A stretch of DNA of 56,657 bases from NCBI GenBank assembly GCA_964406375.1, contig CAYORM010000017.1, positions 1 to 56,657 of the forward strand, in the 5' to 3' direction. The position numbers and the translations under genes were made by a program. Source of the stretch: CAYORM01 sp964406375 (GTDB lineage Bacteria; Pseudomonadota; Alphaproteobacteria; DSM-16000; Inquilinaceae). The notes beneath the pieces are model-generated. The model saw only the letters and a list, made by a program, of their open reading frames with translations. It searched no databases and was not told where the DNA came from. Shown piece by piece: positions 7,659 to 16,221 of this stretch; the first letter of the stretch is position 1, and every line of letters begins with the position of its first letter.

Positions 7659-8462
7659 ATGTCGCAGTCCGGATCCTCCGTACCGTTGTCCGCCGCGCCG
7701 GCCTCTGCAGCGTCCTCCGGCGACTCCCCCGGCGCCGCCCCAGCTGCGGGCTCCGGGGGGCGGCCCGATCCCGGTCGGGGCGAGGGTGGCGGTCGGAAGG
7801 AAGACAGCCGGCCGGTGACGATCAAGAAATACGCCAACCGGCGCCTCTACAACACCGCCACCAGCAGTTACGTCACCCTCGACAACCTCGCCCAGATGGT
7901 CAAGGAAGGCACGGATTTCGTCGTCTACGACGCCAAGACGGGCGAGGACATCACCCGGTCCGTCCTCACGCAGATCATCGTCGAGGAGGAATCCAAGGGC
8001 CAGAACATGCTGCCGATCAGCTTCCTGCGGCAGCTCATCAGCCTTTATGGCGACAGCCTGCAGTTCATGGTGCCGCGCTATCTCGAACATTCGATGGAGT
8101 CCTTCGCGCGTAACCAGGACCGCATGCGGCAGTATTTCAAGGACACCATGGCGGGCGTGTTCCCCTTTGGTGCCTTCGAGGAGATGGGCAAGCAGAACAT
8201 CGCCCTGTTCGAGCGCGCGATGCAGATGTTCTCGCCCTTCGGCCCGGCCGGTGGCGCAGGCGGTCAGGCCGGGTCGACCGGTGCCCGCAGCGGTCAGCCG
8301 GGCGGGCAGTCGGCGCCGGGTGCGGCGCAGCAGGGGACGGCGCCGCAGGCGGGCGGCGGATCGGGTGGCGGCGGGCCCGATGAGCGTACGCTCGAAGCCC
8401 TGCAGCAGCGACTCAACGATCTCCAGCGCCAGATCGACGGGCTGACCGGTGGCCGCCGCTGA
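7659..8462 (+). CDS. phaR: PHA synthesis repressor PhaR
   Basis: DNA- and PHA-binding regulator that represses phasin and pha genes until polymer accumulates. The 267-aa protein has a low-complexity N-terminus (~48 residues), then the diagnostic PHB/PHA accumulation regulator domain starting TIKKYANRRLYNT and YVTLDNLAQMVKEG. Next comes the second domain with GEDITRSVLTQIIVEEE and LPISFLRQLISLYGD. The C-terminal Gly/Gln-rich linker ends in a short coiled coil (LQQRLNDLQRQIDGL). The ATG at 7659 follows GGGAGG. It is divergent from the phaC-phaA-phaB operon and convergent with the GGDEF/EAL gene 15 bp away. Confidence 0.95.
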   Translation: MSQSGSSVPLSAAPASAASSGDSPGAAPAAGSGGRPDPGRGEGGGRKEDSRPVTIKKYANRRLYNTATSSYVTLDNLAQMVKEGTDFVVYDAKTGEDITRSVLTQIIVEEESKGQNMLPISFLRQLISLYGDSLQFMVPRYLEHSMESFARNQDRMRQYFKDTMAGVFPFGAFEEMGKQNIALFERAMQMFSPFGPAGGAGGQAGSTGARSGQPGGQSAPGAAQQGTAPQAGGGSGGGGPDERTLEALQQRLNDLQRQIDGLTGGRR

Positions 8463-8477
8463 AGCGGCGCGCGACCT

Positions 8478-10100
8478 TCAATCGGCGAAACGGAAGGCCG
8501 GGGCGCCCAGGAAATAGCCCTGCAGGTGGTCGACGCCGGCGTCGCGGAGCCGCGCCATCTCTTCCTCGGATTCGACATACTCCGCCACCACGCTGCGCCC
8601 CATCGTATGGGCCAGCGCGACGACGCTGCGAATGAAGTCGAGCCGCACCGGGTCGTCCATGAACCCGCGCGTCAGCGAGCCGTCCAGCTTGATCACGTCG
8701 AAGGGCAGCTCGATGAGGTGGCGGAAGGCGGTGTGCCCGGCGCCGAAATCATCGAGAGAGGTGCGGCAGCCCAGTGCGCGCAGCTCGGCGAGGAAGCGCG
8801 CGGTGTCGCCAATGTCGCGCATCACCGTCGTCTCGGTGACCTCGACCAGCAGACGTTGCGCCATGTCCGGCCTGTCCCCGAGCAGCATGCGCAGGAGTTG
8901 AAGCCAGCTCCGGTCGCCGGTGGTCACGGCGGAGATGTTGATGGCGAGGCGGCGTTGCGGGTGGCGGCTGAGGTCGTCGACGACGAGGCGCAGCACCAGC
9001 TCGTCCAGCGTCCGGGCGAGGCGCAGACGCTCCACCACCGGCACGAAGGTACCGGCGACGGCGATCCGGCCATCGGACATGCGCATCCGCAGCAGGCATT
9101 CATGATAGGAGACGCGCCGGTCGGTCGTCCGGATCACCGGCTGATAGGCGAAGAACAGCCGGTCGTCCTGTACCGCCTGCATGAATTCGGCGCCGATGGC
9201 GAGGATGCGCCGGCTCTCCTGGCGGCGTTGCTCGGACTCGTCATAGGCGGCGTAGCAGTCATGGCCCATCGCGCGCGCCTCGCGCAGCGCCCCCTCGGCC
9301 CGGGCGACCGCCTCGGCGGGTGAGGGCGCCTGATGCGGCAGCGCCGTCAGGCCGAGGCCGATCGAGATCGGAAAGGCGCTGCCGGCGGCGATCACCGGAC
9401 GGCCACGAAAGGCGGCGAGCAGCTTCTCGGCAATGCGCGGGATCGCACCGGCGGGGCAATCGGGCAGCAGCAGCGCGAAGCGGTCGCTGCCGATCCGCGC
9501 GAAGCTGTCGGTCGCCCGGAGCGCCTGGCCGATCCGCACCGCAGCCTCGGCGACGACCGCCTCGACCTCGGCGGTACCGTAGCCGTCATGGATCAGCCGC
9601 AGATCCTCGAGGCCCAGCGCCACCAGAACGCCCGGCCGGCCGCTCTCCGCCGCCTCCTCGATGGCACGGCCGAGCCGTTCAAGCAGCACGGCGCGGTCGA
9701 CGAGGCCGGGCGTTCCGTCATCGGCCATGGCCGGCGCACGGGCGAGGTCGGACGCAGCGGGGGAGACGGTGAGGGTGCCGATCAGGCGGTCGGACGGTGC
9801 ATCCGGTGCGGGGCGCAACGGCAGTGCTGTCTCGAGTACCGTCGGTGCGGCATCACCGGCGAGCCGCCAGAGCCGGGCGAAAGGGACATCCGCCGCGATC
9901 AGCGCCCGACGCCGTTCCCGGTCCTCGGCGACGAGCGCCAGGTCGAGATCGCCTCCGGTCGCCACCGTCTCAGGGGCAATACCGGCCACCCGGCCCTGCC
10001 CCCTTAACACCAGCCGATCGTCCGACCGGGTCCACAGGTAGGAGAACACGGCGGCCGGTTCGCCGGGTTCGTCCGTCTCCGCCGTCGGCAGGTTCGGCAC
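8478..10100 (-). CDS. Cyclic-di-GMP phosphodiesterase with degenerate GGDEF
   Basis: Predicted to hydrolyse c-di-GMP, 540 aa. After a ~120-residue N-terminal region of PAS-like size comes a diguanylate-cyclase fold (~135-275). Its active loop reads RIGSDRF instead of GGDEF, so cyclase activity is unlikely. The EAL domain (~300-540) keeps the metal and catalytic set: ECLLR for ExLxR, NISAV, VEVTET, DDFGAG, IKLDGS, AEYVES and LQGYFLGAP. No transmembrane helix is evident. GTG start at 10100 with GGGGA upstream. The degenerate GGDEF may act as a GTP-sensing regulatory domain, as in some dual-domain proteins. Confidence 0.88.
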   Translation of the reverse strand: MPNLPTAETDEPGEPAAVFSYLWTRSDDRLVLRGQGRVAGIAPETVATGGDLDLALVAEDRERRRALIAADVPFARLWRLAGDAAPTVLETALPLRPAPDAPSDRLIGTLTVSPAASDLARAPAMADDGTPGLVDRAVLLERLGRAIEEAAESGRPGVLVALGLEDLRLIHDGYGTAEVEAVVAEAAVRIGQALRATDSFARIGSDRFALLLPDCPAGAIPRIAEKLLAAFRGRPVIAAGSAFPISIGLGLTALPHQAPSPAEAVARAEGALREARAMGHDCYAAYDESEQRRQESRRILAIGAEFMQAVQDDRLFFAYQPVIRTTDRRVSYHECLLRMRMSDGRIAVAGTFVPVVERLRLARTLDELVLRLVVDDLSRHPQRRLAINISAVTTGDRSWLQLLRMLLGDRPDMAQRLLVEVTETTVMRDIGDTARFLAELRALGCRTSLDDFGAGHTAFRHLIELPFDVIKLDGSLTRGFMDDPVRLDFIRSVVALAHTMGRSVVAEYVESEEEMARLRDAGVDHLQGYFLGAPAFRFAD

Positions 10101-10186
10101 GCTTCTGTCCCCCGTCGACGATGCTGAACAGCGTCAAGGAGGGACACTCTATGGCCCCCGCCGCCCCATTTGAAGGCTCTTGCCGA

Positions 10187-10666
10187 TCACGATCCTTGTT
10201 CGAACATCTGCTCCTGCAGATAGTTCTGGAGCCCGACGGAGGTGATCAGCCCCTGCTGGGTCTCCAGCCAGTCGATGTGTTCTTCCGTATCATCGAGTAT
10301 GTGCCCGAGGATGTGGCGCGAGGCGAAATCGCGCACGGCCTCGCAGGCGACGATCGCCTCCTTCAGACAGGTCTGGTTGTGCATCTCGACCGACAGATCG
10401 GCGGCGAGCATTTCGGGAACCGTCTCGCCGATCTTGAGCCGGCCGAGATCCTGTAGGTTCGGCAGCCCCTCGAGCATCAGGATACGCTCGATCAGCAGAT
10501 CGGCGTGCTTCATCTCGCCGATCGATTCATCGTAAACCTTCTTCGCCAGCCCCAACAGTCCCCAGTTCTTCAGCATCCGCGCGTGCAGAAAGTACTGGTT
10601 GATCGCCGTCAGCTCGTTAGTGAGAATGGTATTCAAATGTCGTAGGACGTTGCGATCGCCCTTCAT
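10187..10666 (-). CDS. bfr: Bacterioferritin with substituted ferroxidase ligand
   Basis: Iron-storage protein of the 24-mer bacterioferritin family, 159 aa, colinear with E. coli Bfr. The haem ligand Met52 (IGEMKHAD) is present. Of the di-iron ligands, Glu18, Glu51, His54, Glu94 and His130 are seen, but position 127 is Thr (DDTEEHIDW) where E. coli has Glu. Alphaproteobacteria such as Magnetospirillum use two Bfr subunit types with split haem and ferroxidase roles, so this may be the haem-type subunit. The ATG overlaps the malQ stop (ATGA, 10663-10666), with GGGAGA inside malQ as ribosome site. No second bfr or bfd is in the window. Confidence 0.95.
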   Translation of the reverse strand: MKGDRNVLRHLNTILTNELTAINQYFLHARMLKNWGLLGLAKKVYDESIGEMKHADLLIERILMLEGLPNLQDLGRLKIGETVPEMLAADLSVEMHNQTCLKEAIVACEAVRDFASRHILGHILDDTEEHIDWLETQQGLITSVGLQNYLQEQMFEQGS

Positions 10667-12804
10667 GACCGGGTCTCCCTTGGCAGAGGTACTATAGAAT
10701 AGGGCTTATCGCGCGATCGGCCAGAGAAACTTGCCGCGATGTCCGTTAATACATCGTTGTTGATTATCGTTTGCAAAGGGCGCGTGAACCGCCGGCGCCA
10801 GTTCGGGTGGCCTGCAGTGGTGCCGGGCAGGTTGACCTGCTCGCACCAGGCATCCGCATCCTCGAGCTGGACCAGCACGATCGCGGCCGGCGTCGCCGCA
10901 AGGAAGGCGTGTATCGCCGCCGTGAGCGGCGCCAGATCCGGACGTTCGGCCGAATCACCGGGCAGGGGCGGCTCCGCCGCGGGTGCGGGGCCGGCCCAGC
11001 AGCCGGCATCGATGAGGGCGCCGATCAGCCGCTCGCGCTCGCGGGTGCGTTCGGCTTCGGCCTCCGCCCGCCGGGCGGCGTCCCATTCTTCGGCCTCTGC
11101 CCGCGCAGTGATGTCGCGCCCTGTCCAGAAGCCCGCCACCGTTGGCAGGTCGTGGGTGCCGAAGGCGGCGAGTGCGCCGTCGGGGTAGGTGGCGGGCCGC
11201 CGGTACAGCCCGCTCGGCCAGCGCTCGAACTGCAGGATCCGATAGGAGAGAAGGCCGCGCCCGGACAGGGTTTCGCGAAAGCCTTCTGGCACCGTTCCGA
11301 GATCCTCGCCGATCAGCACGCAGCCGTGACGCCGCGATTCGAGCGCGGCGACCCGCAGCAGGTCGTCCAGCGGAAAGCGGACATAGGCGCCGCCGGTCTG
11401 GCCGTCCGGGATCCAGAACTGGCGCACGAGACCCATCGCATGATCGATCCGCAGCGCGCCGGCATGGCGCATCGCCGCCCGCAGCATCGCCGCGAAGCGT
11501 CCGTAGCCATGGCCATCGACCGGCGCCGCGATCCGATCGGGCCGCATCGGCACGAGCGCCCAGTTCTGCCCCGCAGGGCTGAAGGGGTCGGGCGGTGCGC
11601 CGACCGCGATCCCTGCTGCGTGCCCTTCCGGATCGGCCCAGACATCGGCCGCCTCAGGCCCGGTGCCGACCGCGAGATCGGCATAGAGGCCGAGGGCGAG
11701 GCCTTGACCGGCCGCCGCAGCGGCGGCGAGCTGACGGTCGGCCTCGAATTGCAGCCACTCGAAGAATCCGATCCGTGCGGCATGTTCTGCGGCGAAGGCC
11801 TCGACATCCGCCGCTTCCGCATGGCGCAGCCCGGCGGGCCAGGCCTCGCGTGGCGGTACCCGGCCGTGGCGCCTAGCCAGCACCTCGCGCAGGGCCGACC
11901 AGATCGCGAAGCGCCGCAGCGGCTGGCCGCCGGCGCGTCGGAACCGGGCGAAGGCGGTGCGGCGGGTCTCGCCGGCGCCGACCTCGAAGGCCGCATGGGC
12001 GGCGTCGAGTGCGGCCATCCGCGCGGCGCCGACCACCCGCCAGTCGATCAGCGGTCCGGGCGGCCCGTCGGGCGCAGCACGACCCCATTCCGGGATCGCC
12101 GCGGGATCGATCGCGAGCACGTTCAGCCACAGGCGGCTCGCCGGGAAATAGGGACTGGCCATCTCCGGATCATCCGGAAACAGCGCGTGCAGCGGGTTGA
12201 TGCCGACAAGGCCCGCCCCGCGATCCGCCGCTGCCCCGGCCAGCCGGGCGAGGCTGGTGAGGTCGCCGACGCCGGCGGGCCGCTCATCACGCAGCGCATA
12301 GAGCTGGGTGGAGACGCCCCAGCAGCGCGCCCGCCCCGCCGCCTCGGCGACACCCGTCGCGCGCGGCGGCGCGACCACCAGGGCGACCGCCTGCTCGCGT
12401 CCCCCGGTCGCGGCAAGCTCGAGCCGGTGATAGCCCTCGCCGAGATCGTGCGGCAGTTCGATGAGACCGCCCTCGGCCGCGCCCTCGCTGACGGCACCGT
12501 CCTCCGCCACGAGCCGCCAGCCGCAGGGTGCGGCGACCCGTACCAGGCGGCGCGGCGCCTCGGCCGGCAACACGACCGTCTCGGGGGCGAGGCGAGAGCG
12601 GGACGCCGCCTCGATGGCGGCGAGGGCTTCGTCGGCGGCCGCCTCGGTATCGGCCGGATGGCCCAGCGCGGCACAGATCGCCCGTACGGTATCGGGCGCT
12701 GCCGGCACCGGCACCCCGTCGATCCGGTGGAAGCCGCGGGCGATCCCCAGCCGGTCGGCGAGCCGGCCGAGCGCCGGCGGCAGAAGGCCCTCGAAGTTGG
12801 TCAC
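10663..12804 (-). CDS. malQ: 4-alpha-glucanotransferase (amylomaltase)
   Basis: GH77 enzyme that transfers glucan segments between malto-oligosaccharides, 713 aa. An N-terminal domain (~1-150) is followed by the catalytic barrel with GINPLHALFPDDPEMASPY, the nucleophile segment LRIDHAMGLVRQFW, the acid/base in GEDLGTVPEGF, and GTHDLPTVAGFW. NLPGTTAGHPNWRRR is near the C-terminus. The start is GTG at 12804, overlapping the glgX stop (GTGA), because the family-like N-terminus begins at TNFEGLLPPALGRLADRLG. The final ~40 codons are markedly less GC-rich than the rest and run into the bfr start codon. Confidence 0.94.
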   Translation of the reverse strand: MTNFEGLLPPALGRLADRLGIARGFHRIDGVPVPAAPDTVRAICAALGHPADTEAAADEALAAIEAASRSRLAPETVVLPAEAPRRLVRVAAPCGWRLVAEDGAVSEGAAEGGLIELPHDLGEGYHRLELAATGGREQAVALVVAPPRATGVAEAAGRARCWGVSTQLYALRDERPAGVGDLTSLARLAGAAADRGAGLVGINPLHALFPDDPEMASPYFPASRLWLNVLAIDPAAIPEWGRAAPDGPPGPLIDWRVVGAARMAALDAAHAAFEVGAGETRRTAFARFRRAGGQPLRRFAIWSALREVLARRHGRVPPREAWPAGLRHAEAADVEAFAAEHAARIGFFEWLQFEADRQLAAAAAAGQGLALGLYADLAVGTGPEAADVWADPEGHAAGIAVGAPPDPFSPAGQNWALVPMRPDRIAAPVDGHGYGRFAAMLRAAMRHAGALRIDHAMGLVRQFWIPDGQTGGAYVRFPLDDLLRVAALESRRHGCVLIGEDLGTVPEGFRETLSGRGLLSYRILQFERWPSGLYRRPATYPDGALAAFGTHDLPTVAGFWTGRDITARAEAEEWDAARRAEAEAERTRERERLIGALIDAGCWAGPAPAAEPPLPGDSAERPDLAPLTAAIHAFLAATPAAIVLVQLEDADAWCEQVNLPGTTAGHPNWRRRFTRPLQTIINNDVLTDIAASFSGRSRDKPYSIVPLPRETRS

Positions 12805-14993
12805 GCCGGGCGATCTCGCAGCAGCAGGGCGACGGAGCCGGCGGCCAGCCTGTAGGCGGGTCCGGCGACCGGCTCGTCTTCGACCTCCGGCCGCGCGGCG
12901 TCGAGGCGCAGCCGCCAGCCTTCCGCCGGCAGGTCGAAGCGCATCGCCGACGGGCAGGCGTTGAACAGGATCATGAGCGGCTGGTCGGTGCGCGGCGTCC
13001 CGTCCGCGTTGCGGTCCGGCCCCGCCGCACCGCCGAGCAGCACCGCAAGCGCATGGCCCTGGGCGAGGTGCCAGTCGGCTTCGCCCATCGGCGCGCCATC
13101 GGGCCGGTACCAGGCGATGTCCGGCCAGCCTTCCACACTGTGGTGCTGCCCGTGCAGGTAATGGGGCCGGCGCAGCGAGGGGTGGGCCCGGCGCAGCGCC
13201 GAGAGCCGCGCGATCCAGGCCTCCAGCGCCGGATCGCGACGGCTCCAATCGAGCCAGGTCGTCTCGCCGTCCTGGCAATAGGCATTGTTGTTGCCGGCCT
13301 GGCTGCGCCCGATCTCATCACCGCCGAGGATCATCGGCACGCCCTGCGCCAGCATCAGCGTGGCGAGCAGACTGCGCCGCCGCAGATCGCGCCGGGCGCG
13401 GATCTCTGGATCATCGCTCGGCCCCTCGACACCGAGATTGTCGGAATAGTTGTGATCGGTGCCGTCGCGGTTGCCCTCGCCATTCGCCTCGTTGTGCTTG
13501 CGCGCATAAGACACGAGGTCGGCCAGGGTGAAGCCGTCATGCGCCGTGACGAAGTTGATCGAGGCCGAGGGGCCGCGCCGGGCAGCGCCATGGCCGGGAG
13601 CGCTGCTGCGCTCGAAGATGCCGGCACTGCCCGAGACAACGCCGGCAAGGCGCGGGCGCATTCCGACATCGCCGCGCCAGAACCGCCGGACCGTGTCACG
13701 GAACTGGTCGTTCCATTCCGACCAGCCCGGCGGGAAGGCGCCCAGCCGGTAGCCGCCTGGGCCGATATCCCAGGGCTCGGCGATATGCTTGACCCGGGAC
13801 AGCACCGGGTCCTGGTGGATCGCCGTGAAGAAACCGGCATCGGCCCTGAAACCGTTCTCGGTGCGGCCGAGCACCGGCGCGAGATCGTAGCGGAACCCGT
13901 CGATGCCGCAGCGGTCCACCCAGTAGCGCAGGCTGTCCATCACCATCCGCAGGACCGGCGCCCGATGAAGGGCGAGCGCATTGCCCGTGCCCGTCGGATT
14001 GTCGGGCCTCCGCCAGTCAACGCCGGAATGGCGGTAATAGCTCCGGTTGTCGATGCCGCGGAACGAGACCGTCGGTCCGTGCTCGTCACTCTCGGCCGTG
14101 TGGTTGTAGACGACATCGAGGATCACCTCGATGCCGGCCGCGTGCAGCCGCTCCACCGCGCGGGCCAGATCCTCGGTCGTGCCGTAGGGTGGATGGGTCG
14201 CGAAGAAGGCCGTGGTGTTGTAGCCCCAGGCATTGCGCAGTCCGCGCATCACCAGGGCGCGCTCGTCGAGGAAGGCGAAGACCGGCATCAATTCGAGCGC
14301 CGTCACCCCGAGGGCGGCGAGATGGGCCGTCACCGCCGGATGGCCGAGGGCGCGGAAGGTGCCGCGGTCTTCGGCCGGGATGTCCGGATGCCGCATCGTC
14401 AGTCCCCGGACGGACGCCTCGTAGATGACGAGATCGCGCCACGGCCGGCGAAGGGGCGGGCTCGGTGCCGCGGGTTCGGTTGCCACGATGGCCTTGAAGA
14501 CGTAAGGGGCGCTGTCGCGGTCATCGCGCAGGAGGTCGCCGTCGCGGCTGCCCCGGACATGGCCGTGTACGGCGTCATGCCAGATGAATGCGCCGGCTAG
14601 CGCCCGGGCATACGGGTCGAGCAGCAGCTTCGCCGGGTTGAATCGGTGCCCCTCGATCGGCGCCCAGGGCCCGTCGACGCGATAGCCATAGACCGTTCCG
14701 GGCCCGGCGCCCGGCAGGAAGCCGTGCCAGACCCCGTCGGTACGGTCGACCATCGCATGCCGCGCGATCTCATCCCGCCCGTCCCGTGAGAACAGGCACA
14801 AGGTGACCGCCTCGGCATGGGCTGAGAACAGCGCGAAATTGACGCCGTCCCCCCGCGCCGTCGCGCCGAGCCGCGACGGGTCTCCGGGCAGCAGGGCGGG
14901 GTAGGGGGCGGCTCGAGATGCGGCGGGCAAGGTGACGATCCGGATCGGCGGCGATGCTCTGGCCTTGCTAGGCGAGCGCGCGTGCCGCGCCAA
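12801..14993 (-). CDS. glgX: Glycogen debranching enzyme GlgX
   Basis: GH13 isoamylase-type enzyme that removes alpha-1,6 branches from phosphorylase-trimmed glycogen. About 700 residues: CBM48 domain (LGATARGDGVNFALFSAHA, ~42-140), then the barrel with DVVYNHTAE, GFRYDLAPVLGR (nucleophile Asp), AEPWDIGPGGY (acid Glu) and FVTAHDGFTL, then a C-terminal beta domain. The start is uncertain: the longest frame begins with TTG at 14993, a second TTG is at 14930, and neither has a clear ribosome site. Coupled to malQ downstream by a GTGA overlap. No glgA, glgB, glgC or glgP is in the window. Confidence 0.92.
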   Translation of the reverse strand: MARHARSPSKARASPPIRIVTLPAASRAAPYPALLPGDPSRLGATARGDGVNFALFSAHAEAVTLCLFSRDGRDEIARHAMVDRTDGVWHGFLPGAGPGTVYGYRVDGPWAPIEGHRFNPAKLLLDPYARALAGAFIWHDAVHGHVRGSRDGDLLRDDRDSAPYVFKAIVATEPAAPSPPLRRPWRDLVIYEASVRGLTMRHPDIPAEDRGTFRALGHPAVTAHLAALGVTALELMPVFAFLDERALVMRGLRNAWGYNTTAFFATHPPYGTTEDLARAVERLHAAGIEVILDVVYNHTAESDEHGPTVSFRGIDNRSYYRHSGVDWRRPDNPTGTGNALALHRAPVLRMVMDSLRYWVDRCGIDGFRYDLAPVLGRTENGFRADAGFFTAIHQDPVLSRVKHIAEPWDIGPGGYRLGAFPPGWSEWNDQFRDTVRRFWRGDVGMRPRLAGVVSGSAGIFERSSAPGHGAARRGPSASINFVTAHDGFTLADLVSYARKHNEANGEGNRDGTDHNYSDNLGVEGPSDDPEIRARRDLRRRSLLATLMLAQGVPMILGGDEIGRSQAGNNNAYCQDGETTWLDWSRRDPALEAWIARLSALRRAHPSLRRPHYLHGQHHSVEGWPDIAWYRPDGAPMGEADWHLAQGHALAVLLGGAAGPDRNADGTPRTDQPLMILFNACPSAMRFDLPAEGWRLRLDAARPEVEDEPVAGPAYRLAAGSVALLLRDRPA

Positions 14994-15107
14994 TCAGCTT
15001 CGCATGCGTCCGCGCGATTCTGCCGCTATAGTCTGACAAGAGGGCGACCGGTGGCGGGCCAGTCCCAGACGCCGGCGTAGCGATGACCCCCGGGGGATGA
15101 GGAGATC

Positions 15108-16073
15108 ATGGCACAACCCGAAACCCATGGCGCGTCGCGGGGAAGCCGGACGGCCGTACTCGTCGCGATCGTAATCGGCGTTCTGGCGCTCATTCTGGTC
15201 GCTTATGTCTATGCCCAGAATCGCGGGCTCGCCAATGCGCTGGCCGAGGCGGAAGAACGGGCCGCGGCGGCGACGTCCGAGCTGGAAGGGCTTCGGGCTT
15301 CGCTCGATGCCGTGACGGCGGAGCGCGATGCCGCGCTCGCCGAGGCGGAGGCGGCCGCGACCGCGCTCGCCGCGCTGGAGAGCGAGACGGGTGCCCTCGC
15401 CGAGGCGCAGGAGACGGCGGCGACGCTCGCCGCCGATCTCGAGCAGGTGCAGGCCGATCTCGAGGGGCTGGGCACCGCACGCGCCGAGGCCGAGGCCGAA
15501 CTCGCCGCTGTCACCAGCGAGCTCGAGGCCGGCCGTGAGGCGCTCGCGACGCTCGAGGCGCGCCTGGCCGAGCTCGACGAGCAGCTCGCCACCAAACAGG
15601 CCGAGATCACCTCGCTCGAGGAGCGCGCATCGGCCGCCAGCCAGACGATCGCGACCTCCGAGCAGACGGTGGCCGATCTCGAGGCGCAGGCCGCCGCCGC
15701 CCGTGAAACCCTCGCCGCGCTCGAGGCCGAGCGCGAGGCGGCGACTCAGGCGCTCAATGCCGCCAACGCGCAGCGCGACGCGGCCCTCTCCGAGCTCGAT
15801 GTGGCGATGCAGAAGCAGGCCGAGCTCGGCCAGGAGATCACCGCCGCCGAGACGCAGCTGCAGTCGCTGCAGGAGGCGATCGCCGGTGCCGAGGCCTCGC
15901 AATCCGGCGGGGCCCAGGGCGCTCGGCCGGCCAGCGAGCCGTCGCCGGTCACCGCGCCCGCCGATACGACCGCGACCGATGCGTCGCCGGCCGCAGCGGC
16001 GGCGGGAAACCAGGCCGCGGGCGAAGCCGCGCCTGCCGATGCCGCGAATGAGGAGGAACCGGCCGCTCCCTGA
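15108..16073 (+). CDS. Membrane-anchored coiled-coil protein of unknown function
   Basis: Not assigned to a family. The 321 aa contain a short N-terminus, one transmembrane helix (VLVAIVIGVLALILVAYVYA, ~17-36), a ~220-residue heptad-rich Ala/Glu/Leu coiled coil (~45-265) and a disordered Ala/Pro/Thr/Glu tail. The orientation could be cytoplasmic or periplasmic; the long acidic rod suggests a spacer or scaffold. The ATG has a GATGAGGAG ribosome site. It is divergent from glgX-malQ and ends at a strong terminator. Low complexity makes remote homology searches unreliable. A TATAGT box at 15027-15032 could be its -10, but no good -35 is seen. Confidence 0.75.
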   Translation: MAQPETHGASRGSRTAVLVAIVIGVLALILVAYVYAQNRGLANALAEAEERAAAATSELEGLRASLDAVTAERDAALAEAEAAATALAALESETGALAEAQETAATLAADLEQVQADLEGLGTARAEAEAELAAVTSELEAGREALATLEARLAELDEQLATKQAEITSLEERASAASQTIATSEQTVADLEAQAAAARETLAALEAEREAATQALNAANAQRDAALSELDVAMQKQAELGQEITAAETQLQSLQEAIAGAEASQSGGAQGARPASEPSPVTAPADTTATDASPAAAAAGNQAAGEAAPADAANEEEPAAP

Positions 16074-16139
16074 GGCGGCCGGGTCCCGCCGCGCGGATTT
16101 CCGCAGCGCGGCCGCCAGCGGCGCGGATGGAAACGAGAG

Positions 16140-16171
16140 CGGGGCGCCCAGAGGGGCGCCCCGTTTCTTTT
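16140..16171 (+). terminator. Rho-independent terminator after the coiled-coil gene
   Basis: Perfect 10-bp GC stem CGGGGCGCCC (16140-16149) / GGGCGCCCCG (16154-16163) with a 4-nt AGAG loop, followed by TTTCTTTT. Lies between convergent genes, with the T-run on the plus strand. Confidence 0.9.
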
Positions 16172-16221
16172 CATCACCATCCGGGGGCGCGTCCGGCCCC
16201 TCGGTAGGGTCGGCGGTCGTG

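Noticed and set aside
10151..10456. Plus-strand ATG at 10151 preceded by AAGGAGGG, antisense to bfr
   Set aside because: The ribosome-site resemblance is attractive, but the product is motif-free and lies wholly opposite conserved bfr sequence.
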